A stretch of DNA of 38,195 nucleotides from Treponema sp. (GCA_017464425.1 JAFUDX010000010.1:1-38195), one strand, 5' to 3'. Positions 25,569 through 33,730 are shown, counted from the stretch's first letter. Numbers and translations: made by a program. The notes: generated by a model from the letters alone, not told the origin.

Positions 25569-26026
25569 AATGATAAATTATAATTATCAATTGCTTGCAT
25601 TTTATACGAAACCGATATTTGATTTGTGATTGGTATTGAAAGAAGAGAAAGCAAGCATAAAGCCCCAGTGTACATTTCAGCATCAGACCCTTTATGGGTA
25701 CAATAGTAACCTATTCCTGCTCCAGCGAACGAACAGAGGAAAACATATCCAATTCCTTTCCAAATCTTTGCCCGTTTTACAAGTTTTTTATTTCCATCAA
25801 CGGTTAATACGATTTTGTACAATTCACTATTGCTTAAAGCAACTTTTGGAGGATTTTCCGCAAGAGAAGCAAATTGAAATGTATCAAAAGAATCAAAGAT
25901 AAATCGTTTGTAGTGTATTATAAAATTATCGCGTATGCCATTTTCTTCGCTGTTTTCTATTTCTTGAGCACCAACAAAACTGGAGCAAAAAATAACAAAG
26001 AAAACAAGAGAAAAAAACTTTTTCAT
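25559..26026 (-). CDS. Small exported or membrane protein, unknown (third gene of island)
   Basis: 155 aa, unrecognised. A clear signal sequence (MKKFFSLVFFVIFCSSFVGA, then QEI) is followed by a polar region (about 25-85) and two hydrophobic segments (about 90-110, containing GIGYVFLCSFAGAGIGYYC; about 118-136, SIPI at its end). It is therefore probably anchored in the membrane. Its ATG overlaps the stop of the glycine-zipper ORF (ATGA), so translation is likely coupled. Its stop codon lies inside the 26-bp palindrome. The gene is AT-rich compared with the flanking housekeeping genes. Position suggests a partner or immunity role for the upstream peptide, but nothing in the sequence proves it. 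Confidence 0.7.
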   Translation of the reverse strand: MKKFFSLVFFVIFCSSFVGAQEIENSEENGIRDNFIIHYKRFIFDSFDTFQFASLAENPPKVALSNSELYKIVLTVDGNKKLVKRAKIWKGIGYVFLCSFAGAGIGYYCTHKGSDAEMYTGALCLLSLLSIPITNQISVSYKMQAIDNYNLSLLH

Positions 26027-26220
26027 TCTTTATCAGCTCCACCTTTCTTTATGGATATTTTTTCTGAATTCCAACCAGCAATTGCAGAGGTTACTCCCAT
26101 AGTAACTGCCCCCACGACACCTCCAGGAATCGTACCTACAACGGGAAGCGTGACTCCCCCTGTAAAAGAGCCTACAAATGCGCCAACACAAGCACCTAGT
26201 GCACCGAAATTACAGCACAT
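26023..26220 (-). CDS. Glycine-zipper mini-protein (bacteriocin-like hydrophobic peptide)
   Basis: 65 aa. Residues 6-49 are an almost uninterrupted run of G, A, V, T and I with GxxxG spacing (FGALGACVGAFVGSFTGG, then PGGVVGAVTMGVTSAIAGW), ending in a charged tail (SEKISIKKGGADKE). Such glycine zippers pack as membrane hairpins; similar composition occurs in class II bacteriocins and in C-terminal zippers of lipoproteins. No double-glycine leader or exporter gene is seen. Its ATG lies 25 nt inside the end of the upstream lipoprotein gene with only a weak ribosome site. The same frame can be entered from that gene by a -1 shift at 26226-26232, so it may be made mainly as a lipoprotein fusion. 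Confidence 0.6.
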   Translation of the reverse strand: MCCNFGALGACVGAFVGSFTGGVTLPVVGTIPGGVVGAVTMGVTSAIAGWNSEKISIKKGGADKE

Positions 26221-26744
26221 TTTATCTTTTTTCTATTCTTTTTAAACCAAGATTTTATACTTCTATTTGTTTCATTATCCTCTGAATAGCAGTCTAATAC
26301 AGCGATAGACATCTCTGAAAAATTTAGAAATATTTTATATTCCTCTGATGTCAAATCAGAAATAGCTGACATCTCAATATTTTCGATATTTGAAATTATG
26401 TCTTCGGCTGACAAACTATCATTATTTATAACAGATTCCACTTCATAAAAGTATTTTTCAGATTTATTAGAGATAATTCCATTTTCAATAAGAAATTCTG
26501 TTGCTGTCGTATCATTAGGTAATTCAAAAATTATCGAGTTTTCTTCAGAATCTACAGCGGCACAATTTCTAGAAGATGATACAATTTCATTTTCGAGTGC
26601 GGTTTTAAACTGATTTCTCAACTTATTTGAATTGTTGCTTTCTATAGAAGTACTTTCGCTATTTGATATATCAGTTTCTGATATATTTGAACATCCAAAA
26701 AATAATCCAGACAAAATGGCAAAGAAAATAATTACTTTTTTCAT
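26196..26744 (-). CDS. Lipoprotein of unknown function, basic amphipathic C-terminus
   Basis: 182 aa from ATG at 26744, chosen for its GGAG site and lipoprotein signal; the open frame reaches 26786 without support. A lipobox ends in FFGC (Cys near residue 18), followed by a serine/asparagine-rich acidic region and helical stretches. The end is strongly basic (SIKSWFKKNRKKIK). It then runs 7 codons past the start of the glycine-zipper ORF. A -1 shift near codon 173 would replace the short tail by the zipper and give a product of about 240 aa. A strong promoter (26765-26793) precedes it. Family unrecognised; composition is AT-rich and unlike the neighbours. Confidence 0.7.
   Translation of the reverse strand: MKKVIIFFAILSGLFFGCSNISETDISNSESTSIESNNSNKLRNQFKTALENEIVSSSRNCAAVDSEENSIIFELPNDTTATEFLIENGIISNKSEKYFYEVESVINNDSLSAEDIISNIENIEMSAISDLTSEEYKIFLNFSEMSIAVLDCYSEDNETNRSIKSWFKKNRKKIKCAVISVH
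26226..26232 (-). other. In-phase A-AAA-AAG slippery heptamer
   Basis: In the lipoprotein frame the codons AGA AAA AAG place the heptamer A-AAA-AAG in exactly the phase that permits -1 tandem slippage, as in E. coli dnaX. Slipping gives GAT AAA ATG TGC, the frame of the glycine-zipper ORF. A tiny GCAC-TAG-GTGC hairpin follows about 25 nt downstream. Confidence 0.5.
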
Positions 26745-26764
26745 TAAGAACTCCTTTACAAAAC

Positions 26765-26793
26765 ATTTTACTGTAAAGTATGCCAAGAGTCAA
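26765..26793 (-). promoter_or_regulatory. Promoter of the lipoprotein/glycine-zipper island
   Basis: TTGACT (26788-26793), a 17-nt spacer, then TAAAAT (26765-26770) on the minus strand. Predicted start is about 14 nt before the lipoprotein ATG, leaving room for the GGAG site. Confidence 0.7.
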
Positions 26794-26842
26794 TTATTTT
26801 AATACTATTTTAATATTAAAGTATAAATCAGAATACAACCAA

Positions 26843-28624
26843 TTAAACGAACATCGAGCGCAAGCGTGATTCAGGGAGCAGGTTTAGCGCGGCACCGAAC
26901 ATAACACAGCAATTGACTTCGTATTCTGCCCACATTGCGGCTTCTTTGAGGCGGTCGAATGTAACAAGGCCGAGCGGTTTTTCTATCGTGCCCAAAATGC
27001 ATTGAATTGAAGACTTTACGCCCCGCTGTTCAAGGATTTTTCCGAATTCTTTGGCATTTTCGCTCATTTCAGTGATAAAATCGACCCGAATAAATGCCTT
27101 GCCGTCAAGAGCCGATTTAAATACAGGTGAATTGATATATTCTGCCCGTGCAAGCGTTTCTGTCGTATCCCCAATTGAAAACATTCGTGCTGCTTCAGGC
27201 CCGTAATAGATATGTATTGCGCTCAGATTGTAGGTTTTAAGCATGTGCTCAAGCACCGTCTGAATTGCAGACTTGGGAGCAGAACCAAGATTCAGCAGGA
27301 AATCCGCCATGCTTTTGAGTTCCAGAACTTCGCGGACATCGTATTTGATGCCTTCGGTTTTAGCGGCAGTCGCTTGCTTATATAATTCGCCGTGCAAATC
27401 AGTGCGGAAGAAAACATATCGGTCACGGCCTTTGTCTTTTGCCCGATACAAGCAAAAATCCGCCTTTTTAAAAAGCTCGTCAAAGCTGTCGCCGTCTTTT
27501 GAGTACATGGCGGCACCAATTGAAGCCGTAACTTTTATGTCCGAAAACATATTCTCAAACGCGGCACGAATATCGTTATTGATTGTTCTGAAAAGTGCAC
27601 GGAAATTATTTTCATCGTCCATGTCTTCAAGAATAAGAAGGAATTCATCGCCACCGTATCGCCCGACGACACCGCCTTCGCCAACAATATTTTTTAAAAT
27701 TTTGCCTGCTTCGGAAAGAACTTTGTCGCCCGCAAGATGACCATACGCATCGTTTACCGGCTTAAAATGGTCCAAATCGACGATGGCGAGCATTGCGTTT
27801 TCTTTTGTGCCAGGCACAAAGCGTTTTTCGGCAAAATTCATGATGGCTTTTTTGTTGTAGGCACCCGTCAGCGCATCGATTTTAAGTTCCTGCAAGATTT
27901 CGCTGGATTTTTCGAGCTGTTCCAAAAGGACTTCTGGTATTACCTGCCCGACCATAAAAACTTCACCGTGCTCTTCCATTCGGACTGCTTTAAAACTAAG
28001 CTTTTCGTACACTGAATGAGCGGAGCGCAGAGAACTGCTTATGCATGTCATAAATGTTTCGTTGCATTTTTTTAAATCGTCAATACTCTGCCGAAAGATT
28101 TCGATGTCAGATTCTTCAACTTGACCTTCAGAAATCATCTGCTCCTTCCATGAATCAATGTCTTGCTCGCAGATTACGACCCGCCGATTCTGAAGGAAAT
28201 TATGCATTTTAAAAACATTCGTGGATTTTTGGTAAGAAAAAAGATATTCGTTCGTGATTCCAAGCGAAAAATTCACTTTTTTTTCAAATAAATTTGCCTC
28301 GTTGAAAAATTCAAAGGCATTGGAAATATCGATGATTCGAAGCGCGTGATATGATTTTCCGTTTAAAACTTCTTCACCCATTGAAACGATGTTGTCTTTA
28401 AATTCTTCGTTGTTCTTTTTAAGGCTGTACGCACGGAAAACATCTTTGCCTGGTGAAGATTTTACAAAATCAAGGAATTCTTGCCGCTGTGAAGGCATGA
28501 CAAAATCTTCGATATTCTCATAGAGAAAGCCGACGCCTTCAAAGTAGCTGTAAAATTCTTTGTTTCGCTCAACGATTTTGTAGTCGTCATTGAGATATGC
28601 GATTTTAACTTCCAGGCTTTTCAT
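26843..28624 (-). CDS. Cytoplasmic diguanylate cyclase with PAS-like and GAF-like regions
   Basis: 593 aa, no membrane segment. The N-terminal about 100 residues look PAS-like (YLNDDYKIVERNKEF). A second sensory stretch covers about 115-230. The GGDEF domain (about 245-408) has DALTGAYNKK, DLDHFKPVND and an intact GRYGGDEFLLI (active site 324-328), so it should make c-di-GMP. The RxxD inhibitory site usually five residues before GGDEF is absent, which suggests no product inhibition. A C-terminal region (about 425-590) resembles a GAF-type sensor. TATACT lies upstream (28659-28664) and GAGGAA precedes the ATG. Confidence 0.9.
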   Translation of the reverse strand: MKSLEVKIAYLNDDYKIVERNKEFYSYFEGVGFLYENIEDFVMPSQRQEFLDFVKSSPGKDVFRAYSLKKNNEEFKDNIVSMGEEVLNGKSYHALRIIDISNAFEFFNEANLFEKKVNFSLGITNEYLFSYQKSTNVFKMHNFLQNRRVVICEQDIDSWKEQMISEGQVEESDIEIFRQSIDDLKKCNETFMTCISSSLRSAHSVYEKLSFKAVRMEEHGEVFMVGQVIPEVLLEQLEKSSEILQELKIDALTGAYNKKAIMNFAEKRFVPGTKENAMLAIVDLDHFKPVNDAYGHLAGDKVLSEAGKILKNIVGEGGVVGRYGGDEFLLILEDMDDENNFRALFRTINNDIRAAFENMFSDIKVTASIGAAMYSKDGDSFDELFKKADFCLYRAKDKGRDRYVFFRTDLHGELYKQATAAKTEGIKYDVREVLELKSMADFLLNLGSAPKSAIQTVLEHMLKTYNLSAIHIYYGPEAARMFSIGDTTETLARAEYINSPVFKSALDGKAFIRVDFITEMSENAKEFGKILEQRGVKSSIQCILGTIEKPLGLVTFDRLKEAAMWAEYEVNCCVMFGAALNLLPESRLRSMFV

Positions 28625-28716
28625 AAAAGCTTTTCCTCACCGTAGTGATATGCTTTTCAGTATACTAGAGACATTGGACTTTTTAAAGAGAATTTGATGA
28701 GAAAATTCTTATCTGA

Positions 28717-29136
28717 CTACAAGCGTGCGGTCAAATCGGCGATGGTCGTTTTGGAAAGTTCCGATTTCAGCGCATTCTGGGCTTGCTCAAGGGCTGGATC
28801 CAAAACTTTGTGAATATTTCTTCCCACAGGGCACTTTTGATTCGGATTCGGATGAAAATTAAAAACCTCACGCTCCTCTTCGCCTTCATTAATCGCATTG
28901 TATACATCGAGCAGCGTGATTTCTTCTGCCTTTTTAGACAGATGAGAACCGCCCACCCCCGCCTTTGTTTCGACAAGGTTTGCTTTTTGAAGCTGGAGCA
29001 AGATTTTTCGTATGATAACTGCATTTACGCCCGTACTTGCAGAAATAAATTCAGAAGTAACGCGATTCTCTTTTTCAAAGTAGAGAATGCACAAAAGCGT
29101 ATGGATAGCCGCAGTAAATCGAACCGAAATTTTCAT
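28717..29136 (-). CDS. Rrf2-family transcriptional regulator
   Basis: 139 aa from ATG at 29136. The longer open frame (to 29397) runs back through the divergent promoter region and lacks family character. It begins MKISVRFTAAIHTLLCI, typical of Rrf2. The winged-helix wing LVETKAGVGGSHLSK corresponds to the family's L-V-S-x-R-G-x-x-G-G-Y-x-L. The cluster-binding region holds one cysteine (NQKCPVGRNIHKVL) instead of the three of IscR or NsrR, so an Fe-S cluster is unlikely. It resembles YwnA/CymR-type members. It is divergent from ilvE with a 144-nt shared promoter region. TATACT ends 6 nt before the ATG. Confidence 0.88.
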   Translation of the reverse strand: MKISVRFTAAIHTLLCILYFEKENRVTSEFISASTGVNAVIIRKILLQLQKANLVETKAGVGGSHLSKKAEEITLLDVYNAINEGEEEREVFNFHPNPNQKCPVGRNIHKVLDPALEQAQNALKSELSKTTIADLTARL

Positions 29137-29142
29137 TCCATC

Positions 29143-29171
29143 AGTATACCACAGTTGCTTTTTTTGTTGAA
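29143..29171 (-). promoter_or_regulatory. Promoter of the Rrf2 gene
   Basis: On the minus strand, TTCAAC (29166-29171), a 17-nt spacer, then TGG-TATACT (-10 at 29143-29148, extended). Only 6 nt separate it from the ATG and no ribosome site is visible. Confidence 0.6.
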
Positions 29172-29230
29172 CATGCCTCTGTAATTTCATGTCACGGGCA
29201 TATGAAATCTCCATGCGAGCATTTTTTATA

Positions 29231-29259
29231 TTGAAAAAGCAGTTAATTAGTGCTACTCT
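29231..29259 (+). promoter_or_regulatory. Promoter of ilvE
   Basis: TTGAAA (29231-29236), a 17-nt spacer, then TG-C-TACTCT (-10 at 29254-29259). CGAGG follows 8 nt before the ATG. It is divergent from the Rrf2 promoter, which makes Rrf2 control plausible but unproven. Confidence 0.6.
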
Positions 29260-29280
29260 TTTTTCATCGAGGTAAAAATT

Positions 29281-30303
29281 ATGGCGAAAGATTTGGACTG
29301 GGCAAATTTGCCTTTTGGGTACATGGAGACGACAAAAAGCTTCGTTTCTAACTGGAAAGACGGAAAATGGGATGAAGGCGCACTCACGAGCGACCACTCT
29401 ATCACCATGTCAGAATGTGCGGGCGTTTTGCAGTACGCGCAGACTTGTTTTGAGGGCTTGAAAGCCTACACCACAAAAGACGGAAAAATCGTCACATTCC
29501 GCCCTGACTTGAACGCTGACCGCATGAAGGATTCGTGCGAGCGATTGGAAATGCCTGTCTTCCCGAAGGACCGATGGATTAAAGCCGTAATCGACACCGT
29601 AAAAGCAAATATCGAATGGGTTCCGCCCTACGGAAGCGGCGCAACCTTGTACATTCGTCCGTATATGTTCGGCTCAAGCTCAGTCATCGGTGTAAAGCCT
29701 GCTGACGAGTATCAGTTCCGCATTTTGGTCACTCCTGTTGGCCCGTATTTTAAGGGCGGCGTTAAGCCAATCACCGTGCGCATTTCTGACCTTGACCGCG
29801 CGGCTCCACACGGCACGGGCGACATCAAGGCGGGCTTGAACTACGCGATGAGCCTTCACAACATCGTTGACGCGCACAAAAAAGGCTTTGCCGAAAACAT
29901 CTACACTGACCCAGCATCGCACACTTTCATCGAAGAAACGGGTGGTGCAAACATTCTCTTCGTCACCAAAGACGGAAAGCTTGTCACGCCGAAGTCAAAC
30001 AGCATTTTGCCGTCAATCACGCGCCGTTCGCTCCTTCAGGTCGCAAAAGACTACTTGCACATTGAAGTCGAGGAACGACAGGTGAACAAATCTGAACTCA
30101 AAGATTTCGCTGAAATCGGCTTGTGCGGCACGGCGGCGGTCATTTCGCCCATCGGCTGCATCGACGACCACGGTACAAAAATCACTGTTCCCGCCGGCAT
30201 GGAAGAAATCGGCCCCGTCCTCGGAAAGCTCCGCGAAACCCTCACAGGAATCCAGATGGGCACCGAAAAAGCTCCAGAAGGTTGGATTTACGAAATTAAA
30301 TAA
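29281..30303 (+). CDS. ilvE: Branched-chain amino acid aminotransferase
   Basis: A PLP-dependent fold-type IV transaminase for valine, leucine and isoleucine. At 340 aa it is the long class II (BCAT, eukaryote-like) form. FEGLKAY (57-63), FRPDLNADRM, LYIRPYMFG and the PLP lysine K183 in GDIKAGLNYAMS are followed by ETGGANILFV and GLCGTAAVISPIG, which bind the cofactor phosphate and substrate carboxylate. Start and ribosome site are clear. Strong codon bias suggests high expression. Rrf2 is divergent upstream. A repeat-filled spacer of 84 nt follows. Confidence 0.95.
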   Translation: MAKDLDWANLPFGYMETTKSFVSNWKDGKWDEGALTSDHSITMSECAGVLQYAQTCFEGLKAYTTKDGKIVTFRPDLNADRMKDSCERLEMPVFPKDRWIKAVIDTVKANIEWVPPYGSGATLYIRPYMFGSSSVIGVKPADEYQFRILVTPVGPYFKGGVKPITVRISDLDRAAPHGTGDIKAGLNYAMSLHNIVDAHKKGFAENIYTDPASHTFIEETGGANILFVTKDGKLVTPKSNSILPSITRRSLLQVAKDYLHIEVEERQVNKSELKDFAEIGLCGTAAVISPIGCIDDHGTKITVPAGMEEIGPVLGKLRETLTGIQMGTEKAPEGWIYEIK

Positions 30304-30308
30304 AAGCA

Positions 30309-30380
30309 ATCCACAGATTCACACAGATGAGCACAGATTATAAACTTGTAATCAGTGGAAATCTGTGAAAATCTGTGGAT
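30309..30380. repeat. Stuttering palindrome (CACAGAT / ATCTGTG units)
   Basis: Outer arms ATCCACAGATT (30309-30319) and AATCTGTGGAT (30370-30380) are perfectly complementary. Between them the left half repeats CACAGAT and the right half repeats ATCTGTG at intervals of about 10-12 nt. It fills the spacer between ilvE and the TSCPD gene. Confidence 0.6.
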
Positions 30381-30387
30381 AAAAATT

Positions 30388-30633
30388 ATGGAACAATTCA
30401 CTTATAAAACCACAGGCACGTGCGCCAGAGTGATTCACTTTGAGCGCGATGATGAAAATCGGATTCACAATATCTCTTTTGAGGGCGGCTGCAACGGGAA
30501 TCTCAAAGCGGTCGCCAAACTCTGCGAGGGCATGAAAGCCGAAGAAATTTCTAGCAAATTGCTTGGGAATTTATGCGGCACGCGGGGAACTTCCTGCGCT
30601 GACCAGCTCGCAAAGGCTGTGATGAGCCGTTAG
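30388..30633 (+). CDS. TSCPD-domain protein (TIGR03905-like)
   Basis: 81 aa from ATG at 30388; an earlier in-frame ATG at 30355 lies inside the palindromic repeat and is rejected. The whole protein is a TSCPD domain: TTGTCARVIHF at the start, FEGGCNGNLKAVAKL in the middle and GTRGTSCADQLA at the end. Cysteines 12, 35, 46, 63 and 70 suggest metal or cluster binding. Related domains occur at the C-terminus of B12-dependent ribonucleotide reductase; the stand-alone form has no settled function. It ends 6 nt before the YkgJ-like gene. Confidence 0.85.
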   Translation: MEQFTYKTTGTCARVIHFERDDENRIHNISFEGGCNGNLKAVAKLCEGMKAEEISSKLLGNLCGTRGTSCADQLAKAVMSR

Positions 30634-30639
30634 AATATC

Positions 30640-31131
30640 ATGCTCAAATCAATCTTATCTAGCGCGGATTGCGCTGCCTGTCGATTTTGTTGCTCGTTCA
30701 GACGGAAAAGCCTTTGGGAAACGCCTCTTTTTGATACAGTCACAAAAGAAAAGCTGGAAAAGAAATTTCCAAAGGCACGATTCAAAAAAGCGGGAACCGA
30801 ATCTTTTACCGTCAGCTTGGAACATCTCTACAAAACAGACGATTCCGAAGAAGAAGCCACCTGTCCGTTCCTTTCTGAAAGCGGGTGCGTTCTTTCCCCC
30901 GATGAAAAACCGTTCGACTGCTCAATCTGGCCGCTCCGTGTGTGCAAAAAAGACGGAAAATTCTCCGTCATGCTAGAAAATACCTGCCCTGCGATAAACC
31001 GCCAGCCCATTCAAAATGTGGAAAACCTGCTGAATTCCGGGCTTGGCAAAAAAATCATCTCATATGCACAAAAAAATCAGGACATAGTAAAAGACTATCA
31101 ATCTGATTTTACAATTTTTGATTCATTTTAG
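30640..31131 (+). CDS. YkgJ-family cysteine cluster protein
   Basis: 163 aa. The cysteine set is characteristic of the YkgJ/UPF0153 zinc- or iron-binding family: CAACRFCC near the N-terminus (residues 11-18), CPFLSESGC in the middle, then PFDCSIWPLRVC and a later NTCPA. The family probably chelates a metal, and no reaction is established. It is cotranscribed with the TSCPD gene. An AT-only 8-bp stem (31141-31158) a few bases after the stop is a weak terminator candidate. Confidence 0.85.
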   Translation: MLKSILSSADCAACRFCCSFRRKSLWETPLFDTVTKEKLEKKFPKARFKKAGTESFTVSLEHLYKTDDSEEEATCPFLSESGCVLSPDEKPFDCSIWPLRVCKKDGKFSVMLENTCPAINRQPIQNVENLLNSGLGKKIISYAQKNQDIVKDYQSDFTIFDSF

Positions 31132-31170
31132 TTAGACTAGAATTATTTAAAAATAATTTTAAATTTCATT

Positions 31171-31198
31171 TTGAATTTTCTTATTTATGGTGTATGCT
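31171..31198 (+). promoter_or_regulatory. Promoter of the GGDEF-EAL gene
   Basis: TTGAAT (31171-31176), a 16-nt spacer, then TATGCT (31193-31198) just after a TG. AAAGGA precedes the ATG at 31235. Confidence 0.5.
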
Positions 31199-31234
31199 AA
31201 TGGAGCGAAAATCTCTCTCTGTTAAAGGATTTTT

Positions 31235-33730
31235 ATGAATAAGCGAAAAAGATACTTTTTCTACAGGACAGTTTCAATAGTTTTGAGCGTGCTTTGTCTT
31301 CTGATTGCGGTTGTCTTTCTTGTAAAAATCGTGGCGAACAGTAAATCACAAGAACTCCCTGAGCATACACCCGTAGAAGTCGGTCATAAAGTTCTCTTTT
31401 TAAATTCCTACAACACACTTTACTTCAACTATGAGGCGCAAGTTAAAGGCTTAAACAAAAGTCTGTATCCAAACGGAATCGAATATGATGTCGTCTTTAT
31501 GGACGCAAATTTGCATGGCAACTCAAATTTCCGTGCATTCTACGAATTGATTCGTAACAGCTATCCGCCTGCTCTTCGCAAATACGAAGCCATTCTTATA
31601 AACGGCGAGCCTGCCCTTCATTTTGTGCTTGAATATCAGCAGATTCTGTTCCAAAAACTGCCGATTATTTTCTTTGGTGTCAACGATTACGAACTTGCCG
31701 TTCAAGCTGCCCAAAATCCGTACATCACCGGCTTTTATGAAGAAGACTACCTCGAAAACACCATCGACATCGCCACAAAGTTTTTTCCTCAGCGCAAGCA
31801 TTTCGTAGCCTTGCACGACCGTTCTGCCGCTGGCGAAAATGATCTTACCATCTTCTGGAATCTCCGCGAAAAATATCCAAACTATATTTTTGAAGACTTG
31901 GACACAAGCCGCCTCACGCAAGAAGATTTGATTTCTCTGCTCTCTGCCATTCCAAACGATGCGCTTCTTTTCTATATGACTTGCTATAGCGACAAATCTG
32001 GAAATGTCTATTCTATGCTTTCCCGCACAAACATGATTGTAAAGCATGCGAATGTTCCGATTTTCAGAAACTATGTCGGTGGCGAAGGAATGGGCGTTTT
32101 GGGTGGCGTATTCATGGATTTTGAAGAACAGTGTGCCACCGTCGGTGAAGTTTTGGCATCAGTTCTGTACGGCAAAGACATTTCGCAAATTCCGTTCAGT
32201 CATAATTCTCCGCAAAAAAGCGGCTTCGACTACAACTTATTAAAAGAATACAAGCTTGATTTTTCACTTCTTCCTGCTGATACCGTTCTTTATAATGTTC
32301 CCGACACATTCCTTCACCATTACGGAAGCATTTTGCCGGCTGCATTCCTCATTATGTTTGCCCTCATTTTGCTCGTATTCTCTTCTCATGTAAACGGTCG
32401 GATTTCTAGGGCCTTAGTTACCGAATTGCGCTCTTCCCGCGATGATTTGCTTGAATCAGAAGAAGCACTCCGCTATCAGGCAGAATATGATGAAGTCTTG
32501 GACATTCTGAACAGGCGCACCATCACTACGTTCCTTCGCGACAATGTAAAACCCGAAGATAAATATGCAATCGCCCTTATCGACATTGATGGATTCAAAG
32601 CCTTAAACGAAAATTACGGTCATTCAATGGCAGACAGTATTTTGCAGTATCTTGTCGCGCTCTTCAAAGAAATGAGCGAAGAAGGTGGCTGGAAGATTGC
32701 CCGCTTTGGCGGCGACGAATTCCTTTTCTTCATTCCAAACGAAACACTCACGATGGACTGCCCGATTGTCCAAAAAATCATGAATGAGATTCGTATGCCG
32801 ATTCCGCTTGGAGACGAAACGCTGGCTGTTACGGCGAGTATGGGCGTTTCAAATTCCGATGGAATCACGCTTCCAGAACAGCACATTATTGATGCCGAAA
32901 TTGCTATGTACGAGGCAAAAGCGCACGGTCGTAACGGTGTCATCATTTATGACGAAAAAATGAAGGAAAAAGCCCGCGAAGAGCTTCTTATCAAAGAAAA
33001 GTTGCAGCGAGCATTTGACAATGACGGCTTCTTTATGCTCTATCAGCCACAAATCGATGTAAAAACACAGGAAGTAAGTGGTTTTGAAGCACTGGTACGA
33101 ATGAAGGAGCCTGGCATTTATCCGGGTCAGTTTATTCCCATTGCAGAACGAAGCGGTTGGATTTGGCGAATCGGACGAATCACAACGGAACTCGTTATCA
33201 AACAGCTTGCGCAATGGCGTGATGAAGGCAAAGAACTGCATCCCGTTTCGGTCAACTATTCAAGCAATCAGCTCAATGATCACGGATATGTTGATTTTGT
33301 CGAAGAATTGCTCAAAAAATACGATATTCCGCCTCACTTCCTTGAAATCGAAATCACAGAAGGTCTGTTCTTGGAAAAATCCGCGCTTGCCGATGACATT
33401 TTCAAGCGATTCAAAAATTTGGGAATCCGCCTGCTTATGGACGACTTTGGCACGGGCTATTCTTCGCTCGGCTACCTCACCTATATTCCTGTCGATGTCA
33501 TCAAATTGGATAAATCTTTGGTCGATACTTATCTTGTTGAAGGCAAGGATTCATTTATCCGCAACATCATCCATCTCATGCACGATTTGGACAAAGACAT
33601 GATTATCGAAGGTGTTGAAGAAGAGCGTCAGTTCAACCGTTTGCGTGAATTCGGTGCGGACACGATTCAAGGCTATTACTTCAGCAAACCGATTCCTGCT
33701 AACGAAGCGATTGAATTCAAAGTGGGCTAA
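31235..33730 (+). CDS. Membrane c-di-GMP protein: periplasmic-binding sensor, GGDEF and EAL
   Basis: 831 aa. An N-terminal membrane helix (about 12-33) is followed by an exported region (about 45-355) resembling ABC substrate-binding sensors (HKVLFLNSYN, KLPIIFFGVND, ITGFYEEDYLENTIDIA). A second membrane helix covers about 366-384. GGDEF (about 410-570) keeps the active site ARFGGDEF (492-496) but lacks an RxxD inhibitory site. The EAL domain (about 585-830) keeps EAL (618-620), VSVNYSSNQL, EIEITEG, MDDFGTGYSS (735-744), IKLDKS and IIEGVE, so the phosphodiesterase also looks active. It probably makes or degrades c-di-GMP in response to a small extracellular ligand. Confidence 0.92.
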   Translation: MNKRKRYFFYRTVSIVLSVLCLLIAVVFLVKIVANSKSQELPEHTPVEVGHKVLFLNSYNTLYFNYEAQVKGLNKSLYPNGIEYDVVFMDANLHGNSNFRAFYELIRNSYPPALRKYEAILINGEPALHFVLEYQQILFQKLPIIFFGVNDYELAVQAAQNPYITGFYEEDYLENTIDIATKFFPQRKHFVALHDRSAAGENDLTIFWNLREKYPNYIFEDLDTSRLTQEDLISLLSAIPNDALLFYMTCYSDKSGNVYSMLSRTNMIVKHANVPIFRNYVGGEGMGVLGGVFMDFEEQCATVGEVLASVLYGKDISQIPFSHNSPQKSGFDYNLLKEYKLDFSLLPADTVLYNVPDTFLHHYGSILPAAFLIMFALILLVFSSHVNGRISRALVTELRSSRDDLLESEEALRYQAEYDEVLDILNRRTITTFLRDNVKPEDKYAIALIDIDGFKALNENYGHSMADSILQYLVALFKEMSEEGGWKIARFGGDEFLFFIPNETLTMDCPIVQKIMNEIRMPIPLGDETLAVTASMGVSNSDGITLPEQHIIDAEIAMYEAKAHGRNGVIIYDEKMKEKAREELLIKEKLQRAFDNDGFFMLYQPQIDVKTQEVSGFEALVRMKEPGIYPGQFIPIAERSGWIWRIGRITTELVIKQLAQWRDEGKELHPVSVNYSSNQLNDHGYVDFVEELLKKYDIPPHFLEIEITEGLFLEKSALADDIFKRFKNLGIRLLMDDFGTGYSSLGYLTYIPVDVIKLDKSLVDTYLVEGKDSFIRNIIHLMHDLDKDMIIEGVEEERQFNRLREFGADTIQGYYFSKPIPANEAIEFKVG

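Noticed and set aside
29137..29397. N-terminal extension of the Rrf2 protein
   Set aside because: It would run through both divergent promoters and into ilvE; Rrf2 proteins begin as seen at 29136.
30309..30380. CRISPR-like array in the CACAGAT repeat
   Set aside because: Units are 7 bp, inverted across the centre, with no constant-length spacers and no cas genes.
30355..30387. Earlier ATG for the TSCPD gene
   Set aside because: It falls inside the palindromic repeat, and the added residues do not match the domain start.
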